From Vallitalea longa (lineage in GTDB: Bacteria; Bacillota; Clostridia; Lachnospirales; Vallitaleaceae): a DNA stretch of 64,000 nucleotides. How positions within the stretch are numbered: the stretch's first letter is position 1; each line of letters begins with the position of its first letter. Made by a program: the position numbers and the translations under genes. Location of the stretch: positions 62,001 to 126,000 of the forward strand of contig NZ_BRLB01000009.1 of NCBI RefSeq assembly GCF_027923465.1, in the 5' to 3' direction. Positions 37,783-47,124 of the stretch are shown in pieces. The notes beneath the pieces are model-generated. The model made no database searches. It saw nothing but the letters and a program-made list of their open reading frames with translations, and was not told the origin of the DNA.

Positions 37783-37953
37783 ATGGGTGTATTTTTAATA
37801 TATATAAAATGTGTAACTAAAGTTGAATCTCTCTCTATAGTGGAATTCCAAGACTCCATTAAGAATTTTAATTCAATCACATCAAAACAACTGGCTACGG
37901 TAGCATCTAAATGTTTGGACAGGTCTAAAACTATATTGATAGGTAAAGTATAG
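37783..37953 (+). CDS. Possible 56-aa small ORF or remnant before the radical SAM gene
   Basis: A 56-codon reading frame from ATG 37783; its stop TAG is the first part of the TAGGAGG ribosome binding site of the radical SAM gene. No ribosome binding site precedes its own ATG. The frame extends upstream past a single TGA (37756-37758) for another 51 open codons, so it may be the tail of a broken gene. The C-terminal part (SITSKQLATVASKCLDRS) looks like a folded helix. It is not clearly a precursor peptide. Confidence 0.3.
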   Translation: MGVFLIYIKCVTKVESLSIVEFQDSIKNFNSITSKQLATVASKCLDRSKTILIGKV

Positions 37954-37964
37954 GAGGAAAACAA

Positions 37965-38888
37965 ATGAAACTTAGATGTGCTACTATGAAGGTGACTTCA
38001 AGATGTAATCTCAGGTGTGAATTTTGTTATGAAAAGCAGGACAATAGAAAAGAACTTTCTAAAGACCAGATTAAACACATAATCAAATTTCTAAAAGACA
38101 ACGGATGTAGAACTTTGATGATTTCGGGTGGCGAACCATTACTAAGAAAAGATATTTATGAAATAATAGAATATGCATCTAGTAATAAAATAAAAACAAA
38201 ATTAGCTACCAATGGTACTTTATTGAATTGTTCAGTTGCTAATAGACTAAAAGAAAGTGGACTTGATGATATATATATCAGTGTTGGAGATATGCAGGAT
38301 AGTGATAGATTAAATAATTTCTATCAAACCTTAAAGAGTTATATCCATTTAAGTGATAGTGATTTTAAAATAGGAGTTAATGTTATTACTAGTAAAACAT
38401 TCATAAACAATATTAATCAACACTTCAATAAAATAATAAATGCAGGTATAAAAACTATTTTCTTAATACCACCGAAACCTGGTAATAATGTAAATTGGTA
38501 TAGAAAGGAATGTATATCAAGTTTATATTATATAAAATTATGCAAGAACATATTAGATTGGTTAGATTTAATCGAGATATCTACAGATTGTGCATTTTGG
38601 TTTTTGAAAAAAGAAATAGATATAATTAAACATGATAAATTGATGGATAACTATAATTGTCCTGCTGCAGATTCTTCATTTGTAATTAATAAGGAAGGAC
38701 TAATATATCCATGTGCATATTTTGAATTAGAGAATTATTGCGCTGGAAATATATTAAATTATAATAATGTACTTTCTATATTTGATTCACCGGGTTTTCA
38801 GAATTTCAAAATAGTGTGTAAAAGTGCTGAGTCTCTTTTTACACCTTGCATAAGCTGTAAAGAGGATTACGAATCATGTATAATGTAG
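37965..38888 (+). CDS. Radical SAM/SPASM protein, stand-alone
   Basis: A 307-residue radical SAM protein: CNLRCEFC cluster motif at residues 14-21 and MISGGEPLLRKDIYEI as the SAM-binding GGEP motif. The C-terminal Cys set (NCPAADSSFV, YPCAYFEL, PCISCKEDYESC) is a short SPASM-like region. TAGGAGG lies 8 bases before the ATG. There is no N-terminal peptide-binding domain, unlike the maturase at 7601. Similar short proteins process peptides, haem or other small substrates; no partner gene is obvious except the small ORF just upstream. Confidence 0.82.
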   Translation: MKLRCATMKVTSRCNLRCEFCYEKQDNRKELSKDQIKHIIKFLKDNGCRTLMISGGEPLLRKDIYEIIEYASSNKIKTKLATNGTLLNCSVANRLKESGLDDIYISVGDMQDSDRLNNFYQTLKSYIHLSDSDFKIGVNVITSKTFINNINQHFNKIINAGIKTIFLIPPKPGNNVNWYRKECISSLYYIKLCKNILDWLDLIEISTDCAFWFLKKEIDIIKHDKLMDNYNCPAADSSFVINKEGLIYPCAYFELENYCAGNILNYNNVLSIFDSPGFQNFKIVCKSAESLFTPCISCKEDYESCIM

Positions 38889-38942
38889 AAGATGATTAGT
38901 AGAATCAATAAAGAAATTTTCCTTATAAATAGTAAAAATATG

Positions 38943-38971
38943 TTAAAAAGATACAATACTAGTGTTATAAT
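38943..38971 (+). promoter_or_regulatory. Promoter of the uridine phosphorylase gene
   Basis: TTAAAA (38943-38948), 17-base spacer, TATAAT (38966-38971) with TGT in front (extended -10); 35 bases before the ATG. Confidence 0.55.
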
Positions 38972-39005
38972 ATAACTAATTACTATTGTACAAAGGAGGA
39001 GTTAT

Positions 39006-39749
39006 ATGAAACAGCCACATATATTATGTAGTGAAAATGATATTGAAAAAATGGTTGTGCTACCTGGAGACCCTGAACGTGTACTACGAGTTGCCGGATT
39101 TTTGGATACTTGGGAGGAAGTTGCTTACAATCGTGAATTTAGAACAATCAAAGGAACATATAAGGAGGTACCGATAACAGTAACATCAACAGGTATAGGG
39201 GGTGCTTCGGCAACTATCGCACTAGAAGAATTAATAACATGCGGTGCAGAATATTTTATACGTATAGGAAGTGCAGGTGCATGCCAATCACAAATAGATA
39301 TTGGAGACTTAATTATATCTACAGGTGCAGTACGAGAAGAAGGTGCATCTAGAATGTATGTAAGCCAGAACTATCCTGCTGTAGCAAGCTTTAATTTATT
39401 AAGAATCATAGATGATACCTGTACAGAATTAGGATACAAACCTTTTATAGGTATAACAAGAAGTCACGATTCATTCTATATTGATAACGAACGTCAACTA
39501 ATGAAACACTGGAATACCAAAAACGTACTAGGTTCTGATATGGAAACTTCTGCCATATATACTGTAGGTTCTCTAAGACAAGTGAATGTAGCAAGTATCC
39601 TCAATAATGTGGTTAGATACCAATCAGATGTAAAAGATGCTATTAACGATTACGTAGACGATGAAACCAAAGCTGCTGAAGGCGAAAAAAAAGAAATAAT
39701 TCTGGCTCTGGAATCATTCTATAACTTATATCAAGAACTCAATAGTTAA
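39006..39749 (+). CDS. udp: Uridine phosphorylase-type nucleoside phosphorylase
   Basis: A 247-residue enzyme of the nucleoside phosphorylase I family: nucleoside + phosphate to base + (deoxy)ribose 1-phosphate. Visible: VLPGDPERVLRVAGFL (phosphate loop), STGIGGASATIALEEL, IRIGSAGACQ, and SDMETSAIYTVG, which holds the ribose-contact Met-Glu pair. CAAAGGAGG precedes the ATG. The substrate is most likely uridine, but purine nucleosides cannot be ruled out. It complements the nucleoside importer and hydrolases upstream. Confidence 0.85.
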   Translation: MKQPHILCSENDIEKMVVLPGDPERVLRVAGFLDTWEEVAYNREFRTIKGTYKEVPITVTSTGIGGASATIALEELITCGAEYFIRIGSAGACQSQIDIGDLIISTGAVREEGASRMYVSQNYPAVASFNLLRIIDDTCTELGYKPFIGITRSHDSFYIDNERQLMKHWNTKNVLGSDMETSAIYTVGSLRQVNVASILNNVVRYQSDVKDAINDYVDDETKAAEGEKKEIILALESFYNLYQELNS

Positions 39750-39832
39750 TATAGAAATTTTGCTTTTTCTGTACATTAATTGCAAAGCAAATTATTTTTT
39801 TTCTGATAAACTAAAGAGTAAGGAGGGATACA

Positions 39833-40699
39833 TTGGATTGGTTAAAAAGAATGAATGAAGTGATAAATTATATAGAAAAAAATCTGAATAATGAAATTGA
39901 TTATAGTAAAATAGCCAAAATAGCATGCTGTCCCAATTATCATTTTCAGCGTATGTTTGCTTTTATTACTGAAATGCCGATTTCTGAATATATCAGATAT
40001 AGACGTTTAACACTTGCGGCATTAGAGTTGCAAAATAGTAAGTGCAGCATTATTGAGATTGCACAGAAATATGGTTATACATCTCATTCAGCCTTTACTC
40101 GAGCATTCAATGATTTTCATGGAGTTACACCTACCTCTGCTCGAAAGTCAGGTACCCAATTAAAAGCATATCCACGAATGTCTTTTGATATTTCTATTGA
40201 GGGACGATTAGAATTGAATTATAGAATCGAAAAAAGGAATTCATTTTCTGTTGTCGGTTATAAGTATAGAGTAGATACTGATAAGTCATTTAGTATAATA
40301 CCTATTATTTGGCAAAAAATTAAGCAAGATGGTAATTCAGATAGATTGCTTGATTTACTTGATATTGATATGGATTTACAAAATTCATTAGCAGGTGTGT
40401 TAGGTATTTTATCAGAGGGCAATTGGGGAAATAACTCCACTTTTAATTATCATGTGGCTGTATCTTATGAAGGAAAAACTCCAGTGAATATGGAAAAGAT
40501 AAATTTTCCAGAATGTAAGTGGGTAGTTTTTAATGTTCTTGATCTTACTGGATTTGCAGATACATGGAAACGGTTATATGTTGATTGGATGTTGAATTCG
40601 AATTATTCATTTGCTGATTTACCAGCCATTGAATGCTATTATCCTCCTGGACATAATCCACAAAATGAAATTTGGATACCTATTAAAACTATTAAGTAA
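39833..40699 (+). CDS. AraC-family regulator with GyrI-like domain
   Basis: A 288-residue regulator. Two helix-turn-helix motifs lie in residues 8-105 (YSKIAKIACCPNYHFQRMF and IEIAQKYGYTSHSAFTRAFN), followed by a GyrI-like effector-binding domain from about 120. It starts at TTG with AAGGAGGG upstream. The next gene encodes a free-standing GyrI-like domain; the pair may sense drugs or other small amphipathic molecules. Confidence 0.9.
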   Translation: MDWLKRMNEVINYIEKNLNNEIDYSKIAKIACCPNYHFQRMFAFITEMPISEYIRYRRLTLAALELQNSKCSIIEIAQKYGYTSHSAFTRAFNDFHGVTPTSARKSGTQLKAYPRMSFDISIEGRLELNYRIEKRNSFSVVGYKYRVDTDKSFSIIPIIWQKIKQDGNSDRLLDLLDIDMDLQNSLAGVLGILSEGNWGNNSTFNYHVAVSYEGKTPVNMEKINFPECKWVVFNVLDLTGFADTWKRLYVDWMLNSNYSFADLPAIECYYPPGHNPQNEIWIPIKTIK

Positions 40700-40721
40700 C
40701 AAATAAGAGGAGGATACAATA

Positions 40722-41273
40722 ATGGCAACCATAAATAGAATAGAATTTGCAGAATTCGGGCCTTATAAAGTTATCGGAAAAGCAATAAGAACAAAGCATG
40801 AAAATTTCAATCCTATTTTTCCATCTGAATATGAGACAATACCTTCGCTATGGAATAGGTGTTATTCTGATGGTACATTTGAAAAGCTTATAAACATGAA
40901 TGAATATTGTCCAGCAGAGACACCAGATGGCTATGAAGGTTATATAAGAGATTTTAATAATGAAGATGGAACATTTACATACCTTGCAGGTTTTTTTATG
41001 AAAGCTGATACTCCAGTTCCACCTGACTATTCTTCCTTTGAAGTTCCAATTTGTACTATTGCTAAGGTATGGATAGAAGGTGAAGAATACGATATACTTA
41101 CGAATGCACATAAGTTATCAATAGAAGAAATTAATAAGCACGGTTATGAAATTGATTGGAAAAATTACTTTGCATGTGAAGTATATACGGAAGCTCGATA
41201 TGGTATCCCTAAAAGAGAGGGTCGTAAAACATTGATTCTAGATTATTATATTCCATGTATTAAGAATACGTAA
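40722..41273 (+). CDS. GyrI-like small-molecule-binding protein
   Basis: A 183-residue protein resembling the effector domain of the preceding AraC regulator (FGPYKVIGKAIRTKHEN start, YLAGFFMKADTPVP, and Trp in VWIEGEEYD). Such proteins bind or sometimes hydrolyse toxic small molecules. Located 22 bases after the regulator gene with AGAGGAGG before ATG, so it is probably the same transcript. Confidence 0.82.
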   Translation: MATINRIEFAEFGPYKVIGKAIRTKHENFNPIFPSEYETIPSLWNRCYSDGTFEKLINMNEYCPAETPDGYEGYIRDFNNEDGTFTYLAGFFMKADTPVPPDYSSFEVPICTIAKVWIEGEEYDILTNAHKLSIEEINKHGYEIDWKNYFACEVYTEARYGIPKREGRKTLILDYYIPCIKNT

Positions 41274-41300
41274 GAAAATTTTTTATATCTATTCAAAACA

Positions 41301-41336
41301 GAAGTACTGGGGAGCCTTTTGCTTCCTCGTACTTCA
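41301..41336. terminator. Bidirectional terminator between convergent genes
   Basis: GAAGTAC (41301-41307) pairs with GTACTTC (41329-41335) with inner GGAGC/GCTTCC; T-rich tails lie on both sides. Confidence 0.7.
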
Positions 41337-41350
41337 CATTTTGTCAATAA

Positions 41351-41998
41351 TTAAATTTCCATATTCCTACCTAAATAATAAAATCCCCTAGAAGTATTTC
41401 CATTCATAGTAGTATAAGACATTTCCTTGAATTCAACTTTCTCAAAACATTCCACAAGCTCCTTGATCCACTCAATAGTATGATGCCTCATAATAGCTCC
41501 TTCAGGTAATTCAAAAACTCCATACTTATGGAACTTATCTTTATAAATGTTATATCTCTTAACATTTCTCTCATCAGAATTAATCAAGAAATCATTAATA
41601 TATAATATTCCCTTAGGCTTAAGAATCCTTTTGATTTCACTTATTAAAGCAACTTGGTCATCATTATTTATGATACTAGTCAAAACTGCAAACAAAATGA
41701 CAGCATCAAAAGAATTATCATCATACTTTAATTTTTTACTATCAGTGCATTCGAGATTAATATGTGGATACTGTAATTTACCTCTTTCAATCATATTCTT
41801 AGAGAAATCAGTTCCAGTTAGGTTAGTGTATCCTCTCTGATACAATTCATCAAGAGTTCTTCCATAGCCACAACCGATATCTAAGATCGAATTATCTTTA
41901 GATATATAATTTGAAAAAATATCAAATTGAAATGGGGTTGTGAAATTTTTAGAATCAGCCATTCTGTTCCAGTAATTTTTTTGATAATTATAATCCAT
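41351..41998 (-). CDS. Class I SAM-dependent methyltransferase
   Basis: A 215-residue methyltransferase; motif I ILDIGCGYGRTLDEL binds SAM, then TGTDFSKNMIERG (motif II) and FDAVILFAVLTSI with IKRILKPKGILYINDF. The ATG at 41998 has AAAGGAG 8 bases upstream and is preferred over a TTG two codons earlier. Substrate not identifiable; stand-alone gene. Confidence 0.88.
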   Translation of the reverse strand: MDYNYQKNYWNRMADSKNFTTPFQFDIFSNYISKDNSILDIGCGYGRTLDELYQRGYTNLTGTDFSKNMIERGKLQYPHINLECTDSKKLKYDDNSFDAVILFAVLTSIINNDDQVALISEIKRILKPKGILYINDFLINSDERNVKRYNIYKDKFHKYGVFELPEGAIMRHHTIEWIKELVECFEKVEFKEMSYTTMNGNTSRGFYYLGRNMEI

Positions 41999-42324
41999 TA
42001 GCAAATCTCCTTTATTCTTTTGGATATTTTAACATATATGTATATTATTTGAAAGAGAAAATAAACTATACCCAGTAATAACATATAAATATTTGAAAAA
42101 TAATAGAGTAACTGTTAAAAAAATAACCAATAAAACTTGAATATAATTATGGTAAATAATAATATAAAGCTTTTTATTATTACGCTTTCGATAATTAAAC
42201 CATTTAAATAATTTGTTTAAATATACAAAATATATGAAAATTATACTAGATAAAACAATACAAAGTGTTAATATATAATTAATAAGCAAAAGCTTATAAT
42301 ATAAGCAAATATTAAGGAGAGGCT
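41999..42324. other. Divergent region before psuK
   Basis: About 325 bases, AT-rich. It contains a perfect 15-base palindrome (42292-42306) just before psuK. A minus-strand frame at 42029-42289 is open but lacks an ATG and ribosome binding site and was not called. Confidence 0.5.
42292..42306 (+). promoter_or_regulatory. Perfect palindrome over the psuK -10 box
   Basis: GCTTATAATATAAGC, a perfect palindrome that includes TATAAT (42295-42300), 18 bases before the psuK start. The -35 region is weak. PsuK has its own N-terminal helix-turn-helix, so this is a natural candidate for its operator. Confidence 0.55.
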
Positions 42325-43416
42325 ATGACTGGACGTGAAAAAGAAATATTGGAGTTAATTAAAAAAAATCCGCTTATTTCACAAAAAGAAATAGGAAATC
42401 AACTAAACATTACTCGTTCATCCGTAGGGGTTCATATTACTAATCTTATTAAAAAGGGTTATATAAGAGGGAGGGGATATATCATGAACAAATCCGATTA
42501 TGTTACAGTAATTGGTGCTGCTAATATGGATATTCAAGGATTCACAGAAGAAAAACTTCTAGAGAATGAATCTAACCCTGGCTTAGTAAAAATATGTCTA
42601 GGTGGAGTAGGTAGAAATATTTCTGAAAATATGGCTAGATTAGGTATTGACACGAAATTGATTGCAGTTACGGGAGGTGATTCTAACAGTAAGAGACTTA
42701 TAAATGAATGTAATGAATCTGGTATTGATATGGAACACTGTCTTATATTACCTGATATGAATGCATCTATTTATCTTGCACTAATGGATGAAAATGGTGA
42801 TATGGCAATAGCATTATCAGATATGAGAATTGCGGACAGAATAACACCAGAATTCATAAAAAGTAAATCTCATGTTTTGAAAAACTCTGAGATCATTGTA
42901 GTAGATGCTTGTTTATCAAAAGATGTATTAGAATATATTCTTATAAATTTCAAAGATAAAAAGATTATGTTAGACCCAGTATCAATAAAAAAATCAAGAA
43001 GGGTAAAAGATATAATAGGTGGTTTTCATACAGTAAAGCTTAACAGACATGAAGCTCAATATCTTTCTAATATGGAAATTAGAGATGAAGACGGATTAGA
43101 AAGAGCAGTTGAATATTTTATTGGAAAAGGTGTTGAAAGAGTATTTATCACCCTAGGTGAAGAAGGAGTATTTTATGGTGAGGCTGGTTATTGTAATACA
43201 TATAAAGCACCAAAAATGAAAGTTGCAAATGCTACGGGAGCAGGAGATGCATTTATGGCAGGGATAGTTTATGGACAATTATATGATAAGAATATTGATG
43301 ATATAGCAGAATTCTCTACGGCAGCAGCATTATTGGCATTAAGACATCATGATACTGTTAATCCTAATATGAGTATAGATAATATAAATAAAATTTTGGA
43401 GGAGATAAAATGTTAG
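42325..43416 (+). CDS. psuK: Pseudouridine kinase with N-terminal DNA-binding domain
   Basis: A 363-residue PfkB-family kinase. Residues 1-58 are a winged helix-turn-helix (LISQKEIGNQLNITRSSVGV). The kinase follows: VIGAANMDIQGF opening, GGVGRNISENMARLG, and the ATP/anion hole ANATGAGDAFMAGIVYG with the catalytic Asp. It phosphorylates pseudouridine to pseudouridine 5'-phosphate, the substrate of the downstream glycosidase, which supports the call over other PfkB sugars. The HTH-kinase layout resembles E. coli YeiI. AAGGAGAG precedes ATG; the last 7 bases overlap psuG. Confidence 0.88.
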   Translation: MTGREKEILELIKKNPLISQKEIGNQLNITRSSVGVHITNLIKKGYIRGRGYIMNKSDYVTVIGAANMDIQGFTEEKLLENESNPGLVKICLGGVGRNISENMARLGIDTKLIAVTGGDSNSKRLINECNESGIDMEHCLILPDMNASIYLALMDENGDMAIALSDMRIADRITPEFIKSKSHVLKNSEIIVVDACLSKDVLEYILINFKDKKIMLDPVSIKKSRRVKDIIGGFHTVKLNRHEAQYLSNMEIRDEDGLERAVEYFIGKGVERVFITLGEEGVFYGEAGYCNTYKAPKMKVANATGAGDAFMAGIVYGQLYDKNIDDIAEFSTAAALLALRHHDTVNPNMSIDNINKILEEIKC

Positions 43417-44327
43417 ATTATATTGACGTCAAACCAGAAGTAAAAGAAGCATTAGAAAATAATAGACCTGTTGTAGCTCTTGAATCGACTATCATTTCTC
43501 ATGGAATGTCATATCCAGAGAATATAGAAAGTGCAAGAACATGTGAGAGTGAAATAAGAAAAGAAGGAGCAGTACCAGCAACTATAGCCATCATAGGTGG
43601 AAGAATGAAAGTGGGACTTGATGATGATGAACTTCAATATATGGGTGAAAATAAAGGAATAAGAAAAGCTAGCAGGAGAGACATACCTATGATTATGGCT
43701 AAAAGATTGGATGGAGCTACTACGGTTGCGACTACAATGTTAATATCTAATCTTGCAGGAATAAAAGTATTTGCGACTGGAGGTATTGGGGGAGTACATA
43801 GAAATGCTCAACAAACGTTTGATATATCCGCTGACTTGATGGAACTTGCTAATACTAATGTCGCAGTAGTTTGTGCGGGTGCAAAATCTATATTGGATAT
43901 AGGACTAACACTAGAATATCTTGAGACACAGGGGGTAACTGTTATAGGCTACAAAACAGATGATTTTCCAGCCTTCTATACTAGGAGAAGTGGCTTTGGA
44001 GTTGATTATAATGCTGATTCTGCTAAGGTTATTGCTAAGGCTATTAAGGTGAAAGAGGATTTGCACCTGAAAGGTGGTATGGTTATAGGTAATCCGATTC
44101 CAAAAGAATATGAGATGGATTATGACTTTATTAATGAGGCTATTAATAAAGCTGTTGAGGATGCAGAGAAGAGAGGGATTAAAGGTAAGGATATCACTCC
44201 ATTCATATTGGCTAAGATACATAATATTACTGAGGGTAAGAGTTTATATTCTAATAAGAAGTTGGTTTATAATAATGCTAGGGTAGCTAGTAGGATTGCA
44301 AAAGAATTGTGTTGTTTAAGATATTAG
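43410..44327 (+). CDS. psuG: Pseudouridine-5'-phosphate glycosidase
   Basis: PsuG breaks the C-C glycosidic bond of pseudouridine 5'-phosphate to give uracil and ribose 5-phosphate. The 305-residue length is typical; conserved blocks ALESTIISHGMSYPEN, ATTVATTMLISNLAGIKVFATGGIGGVHR (split here: FATGGIGGVHR) and VVCAGAKSILDIGLTLEYLET are present, including the Lys that forms the imine. GGAGG precedes the ATG within psuK. Pseudouridine comes mainly from RNA turnover, fitting the nucleoside salvage genes nearby. Confidence 0.95.
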   Translation: MLDYIDVKPEVKEALENNRPVVALESTIISHGMSYPENIESARTCESEIRKEGAVPATIAIIGGRMKVGLDDDELQYMGENKGIRKASRRDIPMIMAKRLDGATTVATTMLISNLAGIKVFATGGIGGVHRNAQQTFDISADLMELANTNVAVVCAGAKSILDIGLTLEYLETQGVTVIGYKTDDFPAFYTRRSGFGVDYNADSAKVIAKAIKVKEDLHLKGGMVIGNPIPKEYEMDYDFINEAINKAVEDAEKRGIKGKDITPFILAKIHNITEGKSLYSNKKLVYNNARVASRIAKELCCLRY

Positions 44328-44348
44328 ACTCACGGAAATGTACGTAGT

Positions 44349-44428
44349 GATAAATAGTTAGTTTTGCTTCGCCTTACTCCTGAAGGATCGGTCTTCGTAA
44401 AACTAATTATTTATCATATTTTATTTTT
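44349..44428 (+). terminator. Terminator after psuG
   Basis: GATAAATAGTTAGTTTT (44349-44365) pairs with AAAACTAATTATTTATC (44399-44415) with one G-T pair; the loop carries a smaller CTTCG hairpin. A T-rich tail follows. Confidence 0.8.
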
Positions 44429-44693
44429 GTGATTATTTTTGATAGGATAGAAAGATTTTGCTTCATTATAGGTATGGTGACATTTCTTTGAATATGTTCT
44501 ATTCGCAAATTCCTTATTATATGATTTTTTATTCTTATGATTAAAAACTGATTAATATGGTTTTAATGTGTTAGATGTATATATAACATAAATATGTTAA
44601 TCATGAATGTATAGTCGTTTGATATAGATATGATTAAAAACATGTTAGAAATAGGAAGTTTAGAGTAATTATTTGTAAATTCAAAAATTAGTA

Positions 44694-44722
44694 TTGACAA
44701 ATATATAAGATGTAAATATAAT
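44694..44722 (+). promoter_or_regulatory. Perfect-consensus promoter of the MFS transporter
   Basis: TTGACA (44694-44699), 17-base spacer, TATAAT (44717-44722). It leaves a 5' leader of about 70 bases in which TATTAGATA occurs twice (near 44729 and 44759), possible operator half-sites. Confidence 0.65.
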
Positions 44723-44796
44723 ATAAAGTGTATTAGATAAACATATAACAATGAAATTTATATTAGATATACATAATGAATATGGAGGGAATTATT

Positions 44797-46077
44797 ATGA
44801 ACAAAACTAAGAAAAACACGATACTATTTTTGTTAGGTAAATTGGTTTCATTAACGGGTACTCGTATTTATGGATTTGCAATGGGATTATACATATTGAA
44901 AGTTACAGGATCTGCTCTTAATTTTGCAGTAAGTATTTTATTATCCACAATACCAGCTATTATTTTTGGACCTATAGGTGGAGTAATAGCTGATAAGGTA
45001 GACAGGAAGAAGTTGGTTTTATTTTCTGATTTTATCAGTGGAGTTATTATGTTTGTTGCTTTTGGCTTAAGTCAGATATATGGACTACAGTTATGGATTA
45101 TATACATGTCAACTGTATTTCTTTCAATATTCAATACTTTATTTACAACTAGCTTTGATGCTGCACTACCTAATCTAGTTGACGAAGCAAGACTTGGTAA
45201 AGTTAATTCTTTCAATCAATCTATCAATAGCTTGACATCAATTATAGCTCCTATTATTGGTGGAATTATTTATGCGGTTGTACCTCCGACAATGTTTATG
45301 ATATTCAATGGGGTATCTTTTATTCTATCTACCATTTCTGAATACTTTATCGATTTCTATTGGAAAGTTGGAAAGGTCAAAGAAAAAATAGTAGCTAAAG
45401 AGAATCAATTTTTCAGTGATCTCAAAGAAGGATTTAAGTATATAAGAAATAATAGTGTATTGATGATAGTTTTATCTGTTGCAATTTTCATCAATTTCTT
45501 ATTTACAGCTATAAATGTTGCTATACCACATATAATAGTAGTTCAATTTAGTTTATCAGACAATTTATATGGAATCATTGAATCAGCTTTTGCGGTAGGT
45601 TCATTGTTTACTTCAGTAGTTTTTGCAAGTAAGCTTGGAAAATTCAAGCCTGTTAAAATGGGTTTTTATCTAATTGCTTTAGGAATTGTTAACTGTTTAT
45701 TTAGTGTTCCTCTTATAATATCTAATATTGGGAATATGGATATTTTCGTTTCTGTATTCTATAGTATATTATTTTTTATAATGGGATTTCTGATTGTTGT
45801 TATAAACATACCTTTAAGTGTTTATATGCAAAAAACTACAGATGATGAATACAGAGGAAGAGTAATGGCTCTTAATGCTACTATCGTAACAGCAATAACA
45901 CCTCTTGGTTATTTATTACATGGATTATTACTTGATTTAATACCAACATCCATTATAATGATATATACAGGAGTTGGTATTTTCTTACTTGCTATTTTTA
46001 TGGTCAAGAAATTTAAAAACAATGGAAGTAATGAAATAATAGCGGGAGAAATGAAAGTCGCTGAAGTAGAAAATTGA
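44797..46077 (+). CDS. MFS transporter (multidrug-efflux type)
   Basis: A 426-residue protein with 12 predicted membrane segments, resembling the Firmicute MFS efflux carriers with GPIGGVIADKVDRKKLVLFSD (motif A, loop 2-3) and PLSVYMQKTTDDEYRGRVMAL (loop 10-11). The ATG at 44797 is chosen because GGAGGG sits before it. Followed 12 bases later by its probable regulator. Confidence 0.9.
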   Translation: MNKTKKNTILFLLGKLVSLTGTRIYGFAMGLYILKVTGSALNFAVSILLSTIPAIIFGPIGGVIADKVDRKKLVLFSDFISGVIMFVAFGLSQIYGLQLWIIYMSTVFLSIFNTLFTTSFDAALPNLVDEARLGKVNSFNQSINSLTSIIAPIIGGIIYAVVPPTMFMIFNGVSFILSTISEYFIDFYWKVGKVKEKIVAKENQFFSDLKEGFKYIRNNSVLMIVLSVAIFINFLFTAINVAIPHIIVVQFSLSDNLYGIIESAFAVGSLFTSVVFASKLGKFKPVKMGFYLIALGIVNCLFSVPLIISNIGNMDIFVSVFYSILFFIMGFLIVVINIPLSVYMQKTTDDEYRGRVMALNATIVTAITPLGYLLHGLLLDLIPTSIIMIYTGVGIFLLAIFMVKKFKNNGSNEIIAGEMKVAEVEN

Positions 46078-46089
46078 TGGAGTGATACA

Positions 46090-47124
46090 ATGGAATCCAA
46101 GATAAAATATAATATTGTAGCTGATTTTATGTTATCTATTCTAAGAATAGTTGGTGAGGGGGATACTCATGAATATACTGATAGATTCAAACTTAATCCT
46201 GATATAGTTGATTATGTGAAAAATATTAAAGAAAACATGTGTCCTATATTAGGAAGAGACTTGAAATATTTCTTTAAAAACTTTTGTAAAGGGGTATATG
46301 CTATAATCTATTATGCTATTGATGAAGAAATTAATGATATAGAGAAAGTACTTGATAATATCACTAATATGACTAAAGAAGAATTCCTTAACATATTTAT
46401 TAATAAGCTAGATATGGAAATACCTGAAAATGTTAGTGATAAGGAGCTTAAAAAAATTATTGAAGAAGAATTGAAAAATGATATCAATGATTCTGATAAA
46501 GTAGATATTTACATGGATTATTTTAGATATCCAGAACAAATGAAGGAACGTTTGATTTTTACTTTAGGGCAGTACTATAACCAATTTTTTATTAAGATTG
46601 AGGATAAAGTAAAAGATTTTATGGATAAGAAACTACAAAAACATAGACAACTATTAAAAGAAGATAAAGATAAATTCTTTGATACAATTGTTATGCTTAT
46701 AGATAAAGATATAGTGAATAATCAAAAAGTTGATTTCTTTATTTGTTATTTTAATGAAATAGGGTTAGGACTTAGATTTTGTGATGATAAAGATATATAT
46801 ACTATTATCTATGGATATGGACTAGAACAAAAATTTGATGATAATATGAAGAAAATGGAATACAAGGAATTAATAAAATTATTGAATGACGATAACCGTT
46901 TTGAGATAATGAGCCTTCTAGGTAAAAGAGCGTGGTATAGTAAAGAATTGGCTGATAAATTAGGTATAACAACTGCAACGATGAGTTATCATATCAAGAA
47001 AATAAGTACCCTTGGAATATTGGATATTGAAACAGGCAAAAATAAAAGACTATACTATAGATTGAATAAGAACAAATTAATTAAAATAGTCAACAATATG
47101 TTATTCGAGATTATAGATGCCTAA
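46090..47124 (+). CDS. ArsR-like helix-turn-helix regulator with long N-terminal domain
   Basis: A 344-residue protein. The C-terminal 90 residues are a winged helix of the ArsR type (RFEIMSLLGKRAWYSKEL, then LGITTATMSYHIKKISTLGI). The first ~250 residues form a helical domain of unknown role that may bind ligand. No Cys metal site is visible. Next to the MFS gene on the same strand, it probably controls it. Confidence 0.8.
   Translation: MESKIKYNIVADFMLSILRIVGEGDTHEYTDRFKLNPDIVDYVKNIKENMCPILGRDLKYFFKNFCKGVYAIIYYAIDEEINDIEKVLDNITNMTKEEFLNIFINKLDMEIPENVSDKELKKIIEEELKNDINDSDKVDIYMDYFRYPEQMKERLIFTLGQYYNQFFIKIEDKVKDFMDKKLQKHRQLLKEDKDKFFDTIVMLIDKDIVNNQKVDFFICYFNEIGLGLRFCDDKDIYTIIYGYGLEQKFDDNMKKMEYKELIKLLNDDNRFEIMSLLGKRAWYSKELADKLGITTATMSYHIKKISTLGILDIETGKNKRLYYRLNKNKLIKIVNNMLFEIIDA

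Larger units (their letters stand above)
44328..44796. other. Intergenic region between psuG and the MFS gene
   Basis: 469 bases without a gene: terminator (44349-44428), a perfect-consensus promoter (44694-44722), and between them AT-rich DNA with repeated TTAGAT/ATATGTTA-like words that may be regulator sites but form no clean repeat. Confidence 0.5.

Noticed and set aside
42029-42289. Minus-strand open frame of 86 codons with hydrophobic segments
   Set aside because: It would start with TTG, has no ribosome binding site, and lies in AT-rich DNA where hydrophobic frames arise by chance.
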